The notes under the pieces are model-generated. The model was not told the DNA's origin. It made no database searches and saw nothing but the letters and a program-made list of their open reading frames with translations. Below, one piece after another: positions 8,526-16,384 of a stretch of 64,000 nt of DNA (the first letter of the stretch is position 1; each line of letters starts with the position of its first letter). Source of the stretch: Streptomyces sp. NBC_01551 (GTDB lineage Bacteria; Actinomycetota; Actinomycetes; Streptomycetales; Streptomycetaceae). Location of the stretch: positions 3,486,001 to 3,550,000 of the forward strand of contig NZ_JAPEPX010000001.1 in NCBI RefSeq assembly GCF_026339935.1, read 5' to 3'. Made by a program: the position numbers and the translations under genes.

Positions 8526-9203
8526 GTGGACATTGATGTACTCGGCGCACCCCGCGTCACCGAGAACGGCATGCCCATCGTGCCGCCCACACCCGAGTCC
8601 CGGCACGTCCTGGCGGTCCTCGCGGCCCACCCCGACCAGGTCGTCCCGGCGACCGTCCTCGCCGACGAACTCGCCCACTCCACCCCGCCCGAGCACACCC
8701 ACGCCGCCCTGCAGGCCGGAGTACGGCACCTGCGCGAGCGTTTCGCGGAGGTACTGGGGCCCGACTCGGTACGTACTCCCGAGTCGGTACTCTCCGCGAG
8801 GCCCGGCGGGTATTTTCTCGACAGCGGCGGCGGCCGCTCCGACCTTCACGAGTTCGAACGCGAGGCGGGCGCGGGCTACCGGGCCATGAGCCGCGGCGAC
8901 CACGAGCAGGCCGCCCGCCGGCTGCGCCGCGCCCTCGGGCTGTGGACCGGCCCCGCCCTCGACGGCATCCCCGCGGGCGCCTGGCTCGGCGGCCGCATCG
9001 CCGCCCTCGAATCCAGCCGCGTGTGCGTGCTCGGCCAGTGGGTCGAGGCCGAACTGGCCCTCGGGCGCGGACGGGAGCTGCGCCGTGAACTCGCCCTCCT
9101 GATCTCCTCCCAGGGCGGCCGGGAACGCCCCGACGGCACCTATCTGGCCGCGCTGCGGCGGGCCGAGGCGCGCGCGGCGGCCCCGCGTCACCAGGCGGCC
9201 TGA
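8526..9203 (+). CDS. short SARP-like regulator with BTAD domain
   Basis: This 225-residue protein starts at GTG 8526 with VDIDVLGAPRVTENGMPI, the usual opening of an AfsR/SARP OmpR-like winged helix (about residues 1-90). It continues with the bacterial transcriptional activation domain (about 95-220: LHEFEREAGAGYRAM, RRLRRALGLWTGPALDGI). There is no NB-ARC ATPase or TPR extension, so it is the minimal SARP architecture. SARPs bind direct repeats and activate specialised-metabolite genes, but none are adjacent. It may therefore act on a distant cluster or on general physiology. It lies 70 bp after the butyrolactone-receptor-like gene, which probably represses it or is controlled with it. Confidence 0.78.
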   Translation: MDIDVLGAPRVTENGMPIVPPTPESRHVLAVLAAHPDQVVPATVLADELAHSTPPEHTHAALQAGVRHLRERFAEVLGPDSVRTPESVLSARPGGYFLDSGGGRSDLHEFEREAGAGYRAMSRGDHEQAARRLRRALGLWTGPALDGIPAGAWLGGRIAALESSRVCVLGQWVEAELALGRGRELRRELALLISSQGGRERPDGTYLAALRRAEARAAAPRHQAA

Positions 9204-9217
9204 CCGGCGCGTCCGGT

Positions 9218-9246
9218 TTGACCCTCTGCCGCAGTCGGCCTAGTTT
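9218..9246 (+). promoter_or_regulatory. HrdB-type promoter of the PucR-family gene
   Basis: TTGACC (9218-9223), a 17-nt spacer and TAGTTT (9241-9246) match the vegetative Streptomyces promoter consensus. The promoter lies 45 bp before the start codon at 9291, and GGGGGGAC serves as ribosome binding site. Confidence 0.7.
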
Positions 9247-9290
9247 TCGAGTGCCTGGCTGAAAACAGCTGGTCAGACGGGGGGACGGGC

Positions 9291-11363
9291 ATGAGCGACG
9301 ACGGTTCGGCAGCGGACGGCGACGGCGCCGCCGCCGATCCGCCAGCCCTTCTCACCCCGCCGGGCGCCCCGGCCCCACCCGGCTCCCTCGCCCCATCCGG
9401 CTCCCTCGATCCGTTCGATGCCCTCGGCCCGCTCGATTCCCTCGACCCGTTCGATCCCCTCGGCCCGCTCGGGGTCCTGCGGCTGCTCGCGGAGGGGGCC
9501 CCGCAGAGCCAGTTCGAAGCCCTGCGTCGACAGGCCCACCGCTCCGGCGCCGGCCCGGCCGGGCTCGCCGCCCTCGACGAGGCGCTCGAACTCGCCGGAT
9601 CCGTCCGGGCGGACACCGCCCGCGGCCGCGACCGCGAGGCCACGCTCACCGCCCTCGTGGACACCGTGCACGACCTGACCTCCCCGTACGACCTCGACGG
9701 CCTGCTCCGCATGATCACCCGGCGGGCCCGGCGCCTGCTCGGCTTCGACATGGCCTGGGTCGCCCAGGCCCGCCCCGACGGCACCGCGTACGTACGCACC
9801 TCCGAAGGCGAGACCAGCGCCCTCAACGTCGGCCTCGAACTCGGCACCGGCCGGGGCCTGGGCAGCCTCGCCCAAGAGCGCCGGGCGCCCGTCTGGACCG
9901 CCGACTACCTCGCCGACGAGGGCATTCCGCACGGCGCGGGCATCGACACCGTGGTCCGCGCCGAGGGCCTGCGCGCGATCGTCGCCGTCCCACTGCGCCA
10001 CGGCGACTCCTCGCTGGGCGCGCTGTACGGAGCCGAGCGCGCGGTCCGTCGGTTCACCTCCGACGAGATCGCGGCGCTGCTCTCCCTCGCGGACCTGACC
10101 TCCGTCGCCATCGAGAAGGCCCGACTGCTGGAGCGGACCCGGGACGAGGTCATCGAGCTGGAGCTGTTCGGCTCCCGCACCAACACCGCGCTCACGCGGG
10201 TCCGGTACCTGTGGGAATGCCACGCCCGGCTGGCCGGGCTGGTCCTGGACGGCGCGGGCCTCGCGACGCTCGCTCGGGCCACCGCCGACGCGCTGGACGG
10301 CGTGCTCCAGGTACGGGACCCGGGCGGGCGGCCGCTGACGGTGACCGGCGAACTCCCCGACCTGGACGAGGAGTCGGTGTGCAGGGCGGTCCTCCAGACG
10401 CTCTCCGTCCGGCGCCCGGTCGGCCTGCCGGGGGAGGTGTGGCTGGCGCCGGTCCTGGCGGGTGCGGAGGTGCTGGGCGTGCTGCTGCTGAGCGCGTCGG
10501 CGCCGCTCACCGACGAGGACGTACGGCTGTTGCAGCTGGCCGCGCAGTCCGTGGCCTCCCTGATGCTGATCCAGCGCGGAACGGCCGCCGCGGAAGGGCC
10601 CGTTCACGACGAGCTGCTGACCGACCTGCTGGAGCGGCCGCACTCCACCGACCTGCACCTGCTGGAGCGCACCCGGCGGCTCGGCATCGACCTCGACCGG
10701 CCGCACGTGGTCGTGGTGGCCCGGCCGGAGGGCGGCGAGCTGGGCAAGGCGGTGGCGTGGGCGTCCTCGTACGCCTACCGGATGGGCGGCCTCAAGGGCG
10801 TCCGCCGGGGCTGCATCGTCCTGCTGCTCCCCGGCACGGACGCCTCGGCGGCCGCCCGCGCCCTCTCGGCCGACCTGTCCCCGCTCCTCGGCCACCCGGT
10901 CTCCACGGGCGCGGCGGGCCCGACGGCCGGCCCCGGCCAAGTGGCCCGGGTATACGCGGAAGCGGTCCGCTGCCTCGACGCGCTGACCGCGCTCGACGGC
11001 GCCGGCGGCACGGCCTCCCTGCGGGAGCTGGGCTTCCTCGGGCTGCTGCTGTCGGCCGACCACGACGTGGAGGCGTACGTCGCCTCGACCATCGGCCCGG
11101 TCCTGGACTACGACGCGGAGCGCCTCACGGAACTGACGGCCACCCTCAGCGCCTACTTCGACTCGGGCGGCAGCCCCACGCACGCGGCGGAGGCGCTGCA
11201 CGTCCACCCCAACACCGTCTGGCGCCGCCTGGAGCGCATCGCGGAACTCCTGGGCCCGGACTGGCAGAAACCCTCCCGCGCCCTGGAACTCCAAATGTCC
11301 CTGCGCCTCCACAAGGCCCGCACCTCCCTCCACTCCCGCCGCACGGCTCCACTGGGCGACTAG
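9291..11363 (+). CDS. GAF domain / PucR-type helix-turn-helix regulator
   Basis: This 690-residue protein begins with a Pro/Ala-rich low-complexity stretch (about residues 10-62) that contains a duplicated 12-residue unit SLDPFDxLGPLx. A GAF domain follows at about 130-265 (LLGFDMAWVAQARPDG, TSVAIEKARLLE). The middle region (about 280-560) resembles the GGDEF-like and ligand regions of CdaR/PucR activators. The C-terminus is an HTH_30 domain (about 610-680: YFDSGGSPTHAAEALHVHPNTVWRRLERIAELLG). It is a one-component transcription factor whose ligand is unknown. The stop codon TAG is supplied by a CTAGTGC element copy. No obvious target gene is adjacent. Confidence 0.85.
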   Translation: MSDDGSAADGDGAAADPPALLTPPGAPAPPGSLAPSGSLDPFDALGPLDSLDPFDPLGPLGVLRLLAEGAPQSQFEALRRQAHRSGAGPAGLAALDEALELAGSVRADTARGRDREATLTALVDTVHDLTSPYDLDGLLRMITRRARRLLGFDMAWVAQARPDGTAYVRTSEGETSALNVGLELGTGRGLGSLAQERRAPVWTADYLADEGIPHGAGIDTVVRAEGLRAIVAVPLRHGDSSLGALYGAERAVRRFTSDEIAALLSLADLTSVAIEKARLLERTRDEVIELELFGSRTNTALTRVRYLWECHARLAGLVLDGAGLATLARATADALDGVLQVRDPGGRPLTVTGELPDLDEESVCRAVLQTLSVRRPVGLPGEVWLAPVLAGAEVLGVLLLSASAPLTDEDVRLLQLAAQSVASLMLIQRGTAAAEGPVHDELLTDLLERPHSTDLHLLERTRRLGIDLDRPHVVVVARPEGGELGKAVAWASSYAYRMGGLKGVRRGCIVLLLPGTDASAAARALSADLSPLLGHPVSTGAAGPTAGPGQVARVYAEAVRCLDALTALDGAGGTASLRELGFLGLLLSADHDVEAYVASTIGPVLDYDAERLTELTATLSAYFDSGGSPTHAAEALHVHPNTVWRRLERIAELLGPDWQKPSRALELQMSLRLHKARTSLHSRRTAPLGD
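9402..9473. repeat. 36-bp in-frame tandem duplication in the PucR-family gene
   Basis: Two near-identical 36-bp units (9402-9437 and 9438-9473) encode SLDPFDALGPLD and SLDPFDPLGPLG. Being a multiple of three, changes in copy number would keep the reading frame. Confidence 0.8.
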
Positions 11364-11377
11364 TGCCGTGACAGCAC
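11360..11377. repeat. short CTAGTGC element at the 3' end of the PucR-family gene
   Basis: CTAGTGCCGTGACAGCAC supplies the TAG stop at 11361-11363. It is a short relative of the elements at 32753, 39746 and 41380, sharing CTAGTGC followed by xGTGAC. Confidence 0.5.
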
Positions 11378-11506
11378 CGAGCCCCGCCGTCGCGGGCGGA
11401 CGTGCGGGCGCCGGTGGCGTGCTCTAGCGTCGAAAGGGCGGGGGTGACCGTGCCCGCTCCGCGCCGCCCTCGCCCGTGATCCGACCGAGAGAGCAGGTGC
11501 ATTCGC

Positions 11507-11782
11507 ATGCGTCCGTCGGCCCGTATCCCCAGCATCCTGGCCGGCCTGGTCCTCGCCGCCGGCGGTGCCTTCTTCGCCGCCCCGGGCGCGAGTGCCGCCG
11601 CCCCCACCAGCGTCCAGGACTGCGAGCAGTACCTCGCGCAACACGGCGGCAAGCAGCCGGAGGGCGTCGGGCAGGCCTGTTACGAGGGCTCGATCGGCAA
11701 CCAGACCAGCTGCGCCGCGAGCCTGCATCAGATCGGCATCCCCGCGAACACCGCCGACGGCGCCTGCCGCGCGGCCCACTAG
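11507..11782 (+). CDS. small secreted protein, four mature cysteines
   Basis: This 91-residue protein has a clear Sec signal peptide (MRPSARIPSILAGLVLAAGG, predicted cleavage after the ASA of PGASAAA near residue 31). The mature domain of about 60 residues has four cysteines (DCEQYL, GQACYEG, TSCAAS, GACRAAH), consistent with two disulfide bonds outside the cell. I do not recognise a named family; similar small secreted proteins are common in Streptomyces. GAGAGAGCAGG precedes the ATG. It stands alone between the PucR-family gene and a repeat-filled intergenic region. Confidence 0.78.
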   Translation: MRPSARIPSILAGLVLAAGGAFFAAPGASAAAPTSVQDCEQYLAQHGGKQPEGVGQACYEGSIGNQTSCAASLHQIGIPANTADGACRAAH

Positions 11783-11845
11783 CCGTCCACCGGGCGCTCC
11801 GGTGCGGCGCCGCCGCGACGCTCTGGGTCGGAGCCCCGGGACCCC

Positions 11846-11920
11846 TCCAGCCCGTCCGGCGTTTGAGGCGCGGGGTCTGGGTCGGAGCGCCAGGTCCATC
11901 CAGCCCGTCCGGCGTTTGAG
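11846..11920. repeat. two copies of a dispersed GC-rich repeat in a 302-bp gene-free gap
   Basis: The gap 11783-12084 has no gene. It contains two copies (11846-11870 and 11899-11920) of the reverse complement of the repeat GCCTCAAACGCCGGCGGGGC, with GGACGG in place of GGCGGG. Other copies lie at 41186-41262 and 45859-46030. The rest of the gap is low-complexity GC-rich sequence. Confidence 0.7.
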
Positions 11921-12084
11921 GACCGGGTCCGGGCAGCGCCCGGGGAACGGAGGAAGGGCGGGGCGGGGAGAAGAAACCGCGCAGCGGAAGCCGGCCACGG
12001 GTGACGGCCCCGCCGGTCCGGGCAGCCACCGGCAGCAGGGCCTGCCGACCCGCCCCGGCCCCGGGCGCGGGTGGGAGTCGGCGG

Positions 12085-13299
12085 CTAGCGAGGGCCCCGT
12101 TCCCGCCCGGCCAGGGCAACGGCGGCGTGCGCCACCGACCCCAACGTCACATGCCGGTGCCATCCCCCCAACCCCCGCCCGGAGAAGTCCCGCAACCCCA
12201 CGTCCCGCCCACTGCCGCAGGCCACCGCCTCCACCCGCCGCCCCGCCTTCGTCAGCCGGACCACCACCCCCACCGGCACCCGCACCAGGTCCGTGACCCA
12301 CATCGCCACCAGCCGCCCGGACACCCCCCACTCCCCGACCAGCAGCAACTCCCGCCGCCGCGCCACCGCGGGATCCGGCATCATCACCCGCACCCCCACG
12401 GCCCACGACGACCGCGCCACACCGCCCGCGTCCGTCCACTCCACCGGCGCCCCGAGCCCCTTCACCGACCGCAGGATCTCCACCGGCCCCCGCGCCCCGC
12501 CCCCGAACCCCGGCAGCGCCGGATCCCGCACCACGAACCGCGCCTCCGCCCGCGCCTCCGCCCGCACCGGCGACACCGCCGCCGTCGGCGAACCCCCCAC
12601 CCGCGCGACTACCGGCACCCCCGCCTCCGCGAACCGGTTCATCGTGCAGCGCGTCCCGATCCCCCGGATGTCCAGCACCACCGGCCGCGGCGCCAGCCCA
12701 CTGCCCCGTACCGTGTCCAGCACCGCGCCGACCGCGCTCTCCTCGTACGGGCTGCCCGGCAGCAGCAACTCCCACCCCACCGGCGTCACCACCCCCGGCG
12801 ACGTGAACCACGTCCCGAACGCCTGCTGCCCACGGAACATCTGCCCCTGGTGCGGATCGAAGCGGTGCTCCACGCCCACCGACCGCGCCCCGCTCCTCGG
12901 GATCGCCATCGGCTGCGCCACCCATGCGGTCAATGGAGCCGGCGCCGTCGCTTCCAGGTACCCCGCCAGCGCGGCACGGATCGGCTCCCACGCCCAGGTG
13001 GAGCCGGAGATGAAGTGGTGCAGGCTCTGCTCGGTGGCGGTCCCGCCGATGTCCCCCGCCATGTTCCGGAACGACTTCCGCCCGGGGGTGGCCAGCAGCC
13101 CGCGCACGTACCGCCGGGCCTTCTCCCGCTGATCCCGACGCCGCAGGGATTCACACACCACCGCGCACAGCCCGTCGGCGATCTCACCGACCGCCATCCG
13201 GTCCGGAAACGGGAACGGGAACGGGGACGGGGACGGGAACGGGAACGCGGGATCGAAGTGCGGGGCGACGCCGGCGGCGGCAGTGGCGGTGATGGTCAC
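12085..13299 (-). CDS. degenerate, probably domesticated IS701-like transposase
   Basis: This 404-residue protein resembles IS701-family transposases along its length. The N-terminal ARRYVRGLLATPGRKSFRNM and EQSLHHFISGSTW blocks, the central SGARSVGVEHRF block and the C-terminal GWHRHVTLGSVAHAAVAL block are all recognisable. From family knowledge, the first catalytic motif normally reads like IDDTGFPKKG; here it is VAQPMAIPRSG, with no Asp. The second Asp (VVLDIRGIG) is kept. The expected Glu before GLDxxxGRSWRGW is missing (VACGSGRDVGLRDFSG). No terminal inverted repeats or target duplications were seen. GTG 13299 has GGAG 10 nt upstream. It is intact, so it is probably retained for a non-transposition role. 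Confidence 0.72.
   Translation of the reverse strand: MTITATAAAGVAPHFDPAFPFPSPSPFPFPFPDRMAVGEIADGLCAVVCESLRRRDQREKARRYVRGLLATPGRKSFRNMAGDIGGTATEQSLHHFISGSTWAWEPIRAALAGYLEATAPAPLTAWVAQPMAIPRSGARSVGVEHRFDPHQGQMFRGQQAFGTWFTSPGVVTPVGWELLLPGSPYEESAVGAVLDTVRGSGLAPRPVVLDIRGIGTRCTMNRFAEAGVPVVARVGGSPTAAVSPVRAEARAEARFVVRDPALPGFGGGARGPVEILRSVKGLGAPVEWTDAGGVARSSWAVGVRVMMPDPAVARRRELLLVGEWGVSGRLVAMWVTDLVRVPVGVVVRLTKAGRRVEAVACGSGRDVGLRDFSGRGLGGWHRHVTLGSVAHAAVALAGRERGPR
13206..13247. repeat. GGGAAC/GGGGAC hexamer run inside the transposase-like gene
   Basis: About seven tandem 6-bp units encode the FPFPSPSPFPFPFP stretch near residues 20-32 of the protein. Hexamer gain or loss preserves the frame. Confidence 0.75.
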
Positions 13300-13422
13300 G
13301 CCACCCAGACTCCGCCGCCGCCCCCGCCCCGAGGGAGGTGCGCCGGACACCTCCGTCCCCCCGACGGGTGGTGCGCCGCGCACACCCCCTCCGGGGGCCC
13401 GGCGCGGCGCGCCGCCGTCCGC

Positions 13423-13842
13423 CTAGCCCTTGAGCTCGGCGTACGCCTCTTCGCTGCTGTCCTTCAGGAACTGCCAGCACCGCTCGGTCTCTTCGGTCTC
13501 GTTGATCGCCCCGGCCGCCCGCGCGAGCGCGGCCAGGCAGCGCAGGAAGCCCCGGTTGGCCTGGTGCGACCACGGGATCGGGCCGTGGCCCTTCCATCCG
13601 GCGCGGCGCAGCGAGTCCAGCCCGCGGTGGTAGCCGGTACGGGCGTACGCGTACGACTCGATCACGCGACCGCCCTCGAAGGCCTCCTCGGCCAGCGCGG
13701 CCCAGGCGAGGGAGAAGGTGGGGAAGGCGGCGGCGACCTCGGCCGGCGCGCCGGTCTTCTCGCCGAAGAGGGCGAACGCCTCTTCGTTCTCCCGGAGGTA
13801 GGTCGGGTCCGGTCCGCCCAGCAGGTTCTGGTGACTGTTCAT
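13423..13842 (-). CDS. DUF3151 family protein
   Basis: This 139-residue protein matches the actinobacterial DUF3151 family: MNSHQNLLGGPDPTYL, WAALAEEAFEGGRVIESYAYARTGYHRGLD, and WSHQANRGFLRCLAALARAAG. It appears all-helical and cytoplasmic, and its function is unknown. The family gene is linked to fba and purA in several actinobacteria, including mycobacteria as I recall it, and both genes are in this window. Start ATG 13842 matches the family N-terminus. The gene ends 39 bp from the transposase-like reading frame region and is transcribed in the same direction. Confidence 0.88.
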   Translation of the reverse strand: MNSHQNLLGGPDPTYLRENEEAFALFGEKTGAPAEVAAAFPTFSLAWAALAEEAFEGGRVIESYAYARTGYHRGLDSLRRAGWKGHGPIPWSHQANRGFLRCLAALARAAGAINETEETERCWQFLKDSSEEAYAELKG

Positions 13843-13906
13843 GCCGCAAGTCTGCCAGGCGGCCCCCGGCCCGTACCCGGCTCAGCCGGTTCCCCGGCGA
13901 CCGGTC

Positions 13907-13971
13907 GATCCGGCCCGGCGATCCGGCCCGGCGATCCGGCCCGGCGATCAAGCCGGACGATCAAGCCCGGC
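13907..13971. repeat. five tandem 13-bp repeats
   Basis: Three exact copies of GATCCGGCCCGGC (13907-13945) are followed by GATCAAGCCGGAC and GATCAAGCCCGGC. The array lies 65 bp upstream of the DUF3151 gene start and about 145 bp upstream of the tryptophan dioxygenase start, in their divergent intergenic region. Confidence 0.85.
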
Positions 13972-14115
13972 GCGTGTCGTTCGTCGCAACCTCGGCAAAG
14001 AGCCCTAGAGGGCTCCGCCATGTCGTGTTTATGATGCGGGCAGGGGACCGGGGCTCCACTTACCCAACCGGAAGGAGCGGACCGCTACCCGGAAGCACGT
14101 GTCGAGGAGACAGCG

Positions 14116-14961
14116 ATGTCGCAAAACCTTGATGCCTCCGGAGCCGGTTCGGACACCCCGAACCTCGACTTCGATGGCACGACCCCGTACGAGGACTACG
14201 TCCAGGCGGACGTCCTCACCCACCTCCAGCACCTCCGCTCGGACGACCCGGGCGAGATGGTCTTCCTGGTGACGACCCAGGTCATGGAGCTGTGGTTCAC
14301 GGTCATCGTCCACGAATGGGAAACCGCCGCCAAGGCACTGCGCGAGGACCGCGTGCAGGTGGCGATGGACGCGCTGAAACGTTCCCTCCGCGAACTGGAA
14401 GCCCTCAACGCCTCCTGGCGCCCGCTCGCCCAGCTCACCCCTGGCCAGTTCAACCAGTACCGCGCGGCCCTCGGCGAGGGTTCCGGTTTCCAGTCGGCGA
14501 TGTACCGCCGGATGGAATTCCTGCTCGGCGAGAAGTCCGCCTCCATGCTGGTCCCGCACCGCGGCGCGCCCCGCGTGCACGCGGAACTGGAGAAGGCCCT
14601 CCAGGAGCCCAGCCTCTACGACGAGGTCCTGCGCCTGCTCGCCCGCCGCGGCCACACCATCCCGGCGGAGGTCCTGGACCGCGACCTCTCCCAGCGCTAC
14701 GAGCCGTCCCCGCAGGTCGAGGCCGCCTGGACCGCCCTGTACGCGGACCCGGACTCCGAGCTCGACCTCCACCGCCTCGGCGAGGTCCTCACGGACGTCG
14801 CGGAACTCGTCTGGCGCTGGCGCAACGACCACCTGGTCGCCACCCGCCGCGCGATGGGCGCGAAGACGGGCACGGGCGGCTCGGCGGGCGTCACCTGGCT
14901 GGAGAAGCGGGCCCAGAAGAACGTCTTCCCGGAACTCTGGACGGCGCGCAGCTATGTCTGA
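14116..14961 (+). CDS. kynA: tryptophan 2,3-dioxygenase
   Basis: This 281-residue haem enzyme oxidises L-tryptophan to N-formylkynurenine, the first step of the kynurenine pathway. Visible signatures are TTPYEDYVQADVL, QVMELWFTVIVHEWETA, the substrate-site SGFQSAMYRRMEFLLGEK, and WRNDHLVATRRAMGAKTGTGGS with the proximal haem histidine. The length is normal for bacterial enzymes. GAGGAGA precedes ATG 14116. The stop overlaps the kynureninase start by 8 bp, so the two are translationally coupled. Homologues in S. coelicolor have been shown, as I recall, to form a tryptophan-to-anthranilate route with kynureninase and a formamidase. Confidence 0.96.
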   Translation: MSQNLDASGAGSDTPNLDFDGTTPYEDYVQADVLTHLQHLRSDDPGEMVFLVTTQVMELWFTVIVHEWETAAKALREDRVQVAMDALKRSLRELEALNASWRPLAQLTPGQFNQYRAALGEGSGFQSAMYRRMEFLLGEKSASMLVPHRGAPRVHAELEKALQEPSLYDEVLRLLARRGHTIPAEVLDRDLSQRYEPSPQVEAAWTALYADPDSELDLHRLGEVLTDVAELVWRWRNDHLVATRRAMGAKTGTGGSAGVTWLEKRAQKNVFPELWTARSYV

Positions 14962-16150
14962 CGCTCCCGCGCTCCAGCAGCAGGCTGCCGACCTCGACGC
15001 CACCGACGACCTGGCCAAACTCCGCGACCGCTTCACCCTCCCGGACGGCCTCGTCTACCTCGACGGCAACTCCCTCGGCGCCCTCCCGGAGGGAGTCGCG
15101 GCGGCCACGGCCGACGTCGTGCACCGCCAGTGGGGCGAGCTCCTCATCCGCTCCTGGGACGAATCCGCCTGGTGGACCGCCCCGGAACGCATCGGCGACA
15201 AACTCAGCCCCCTGATCGGCGCGGCCCCCGGCCAGACGGTCGTGGGCGACTCCACCAGCGTCAACCTCTTCAAGGCCCTGGTCGGCGCGGCCCGCCTGGC
15301 CCCGCCCGGCCGCACGCGGATGCTGGTCGACGCGAACACCTTCCCCACCGACGGCTACATCGCGGCCTCGGCCGCCCGGATGACCGGCCTCCACGTCGTC
15401 CCGGTCGACCCGTCCGTCGCCGCGGAGGCGATGGGCGAGGACACCGCCGTCGTCCTCCTCAACCACGTCGACTACCGCACCGGCCGCCTGCACGACCTCC
15501 CCGCCCTCACCCGGGCGGCCCACGCGACCGGCGCGATCTCCGTCTGGGACCTCTGCCACAGCGCCGGCGCCCTCCCGGTCGGCCTCGACGCGCACCAGGT
15601 CGACCTCGCGGTCGGCTGTACGTACAAGTACCTGAACGGCGGACCCGGCTCCCCGGCGTACCTCTACATAGCCGCCCGCCACCAGGACGCCTTCGACTCC
15701 CCGCTCCCCGGCTGGAACGGTCACGCGGACCCCTTCGCGATGACCTCGGGCTACACCCCGGCCGACGGCGCGGTGCGGGGGCGGGTCGGGACCCCCGACA
15801 TCCTCTCCATGCTCGCCCTGGAGGCCGCCCTCGACGCGTGGGACGGCGTCTCGATCGAGCAGGTCCGGGCGAAGTCGCTGGCCCTGACCGACTTCTTCCT
15901 CGACTGCGTCGCCGCGTACGTCCCGGAAGGCAAGGTCCAGGCCGTCACGCCGGCCGAGCACGCCCGCCGCGGCAGCCAGGTCTCCCTGCGCGCCGAGAAC
16001 GCGGCGGAGATCATGCGCGAGCTGATCGCGCGCGGCGTCGTCGGGGACTTCCGCGCCCCGGACGTCCTGCGCTTCGGCTTCACCCCGCTCTACGTCGGTT
16101 TCGCCGACGTGGAGCGTGCCGCCCGGACACTGGGTCACATTTTCGGGTGA
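14954..16150 (+). CDS. kynU: kynureninase
   Basis: This 398-residue PLP enzyme hydrolyses kynurenine to anthranilate and alanine. Family signatures are YLDGNSLGALP near the N-terminus, DSTSVNLFKAL, the VWDLCHSAGALPVGLD segment with the PLP-binding Asp, and the Schiff-base lysine in VGCTYKYLNGGPGSPA at about residue 225. The C-terminal FRAPDVLRFGFTPLY is also conserved. It overlaps the dioxygenase gene by 8 bp. A hairpin terminator follows about 35 bp after the stop. It therefore ends a two-gene operon, with the formamidase-like gene transcribed separately downstream. Confidence 0.96.
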   Translation: MSDAPALQQQAADLDATDDLAKLRDRFTLPDGLVYLDGNSLGALPEGVAAATADVVHRQWGELLIRSWDESAWWTAPERIGDKLSPLIGAAPGQTVVGDSTSVNLFKALVGAARLAPPGRTRMLVDANTFPTDGYIAASAARMTGLHVVPVDPSVAAEAMGEDTAVVLLNHVDYRTGRLHDLPALTRAAHATGAISVWDLCHSAGALPVGLDAHQVDLAVGCTYKYLNGGPGSPAYLYIAARHQDAFDSPLPGWNGHADPFAMTSGYTPADGAVRGRVGTPDILSMLALEAALDAWDGVSIEQVRAKSLALTDFFLDCVAAYVPEGKVQAVTPAEHARRGSQVSLRAENAAEIMRELIARGVVGDFRAPDVLRFGFTPLYVGFADVERAARTLGHIFG

Positions 16151-16186
16151 CGTAGCGGCGAAACGTCACCTCGCGGGGTGACACCG

Positions 16187-16217
16187 GCGCGGGCGGGGCC
16201 TCTGGCTCCGCCCGCGC
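16187..16217 (+). terminator. terminator after kynureninase
   Basis: A 12-bp stem (GCGCGGGCGGGG with CTCCGCCCGCGC, one G-T pair) closes on a 7-nt loop. A smaller inverted repeat TGACGT...ACGTCA (16148-16168) overlaps the kynureninase stop. Confidence 0.7.
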
Positions 16218-16384
16218 CCGTCTGAGCCCCTCCCCGGGCCCGTGATCACGCCCGTCCCGCCACGGAACGGCGTGTTCCAGCCTGATACGGTCCCGCTCTG
16301 CCGGAACACCGGAACACGTGTCCCGTGTGTACCTTCCGATGCCTCCTGTACCCCCTGTCCCGCGCGTTACCGAGAGGTTGAGCC

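Noticed and set aside
12085..13299. The IS701-like gene as an active insertion sequence
   Set aside because: Two of three catalytic positions are missing, and no terminal inverted repeats or target-site duplications were found around it.
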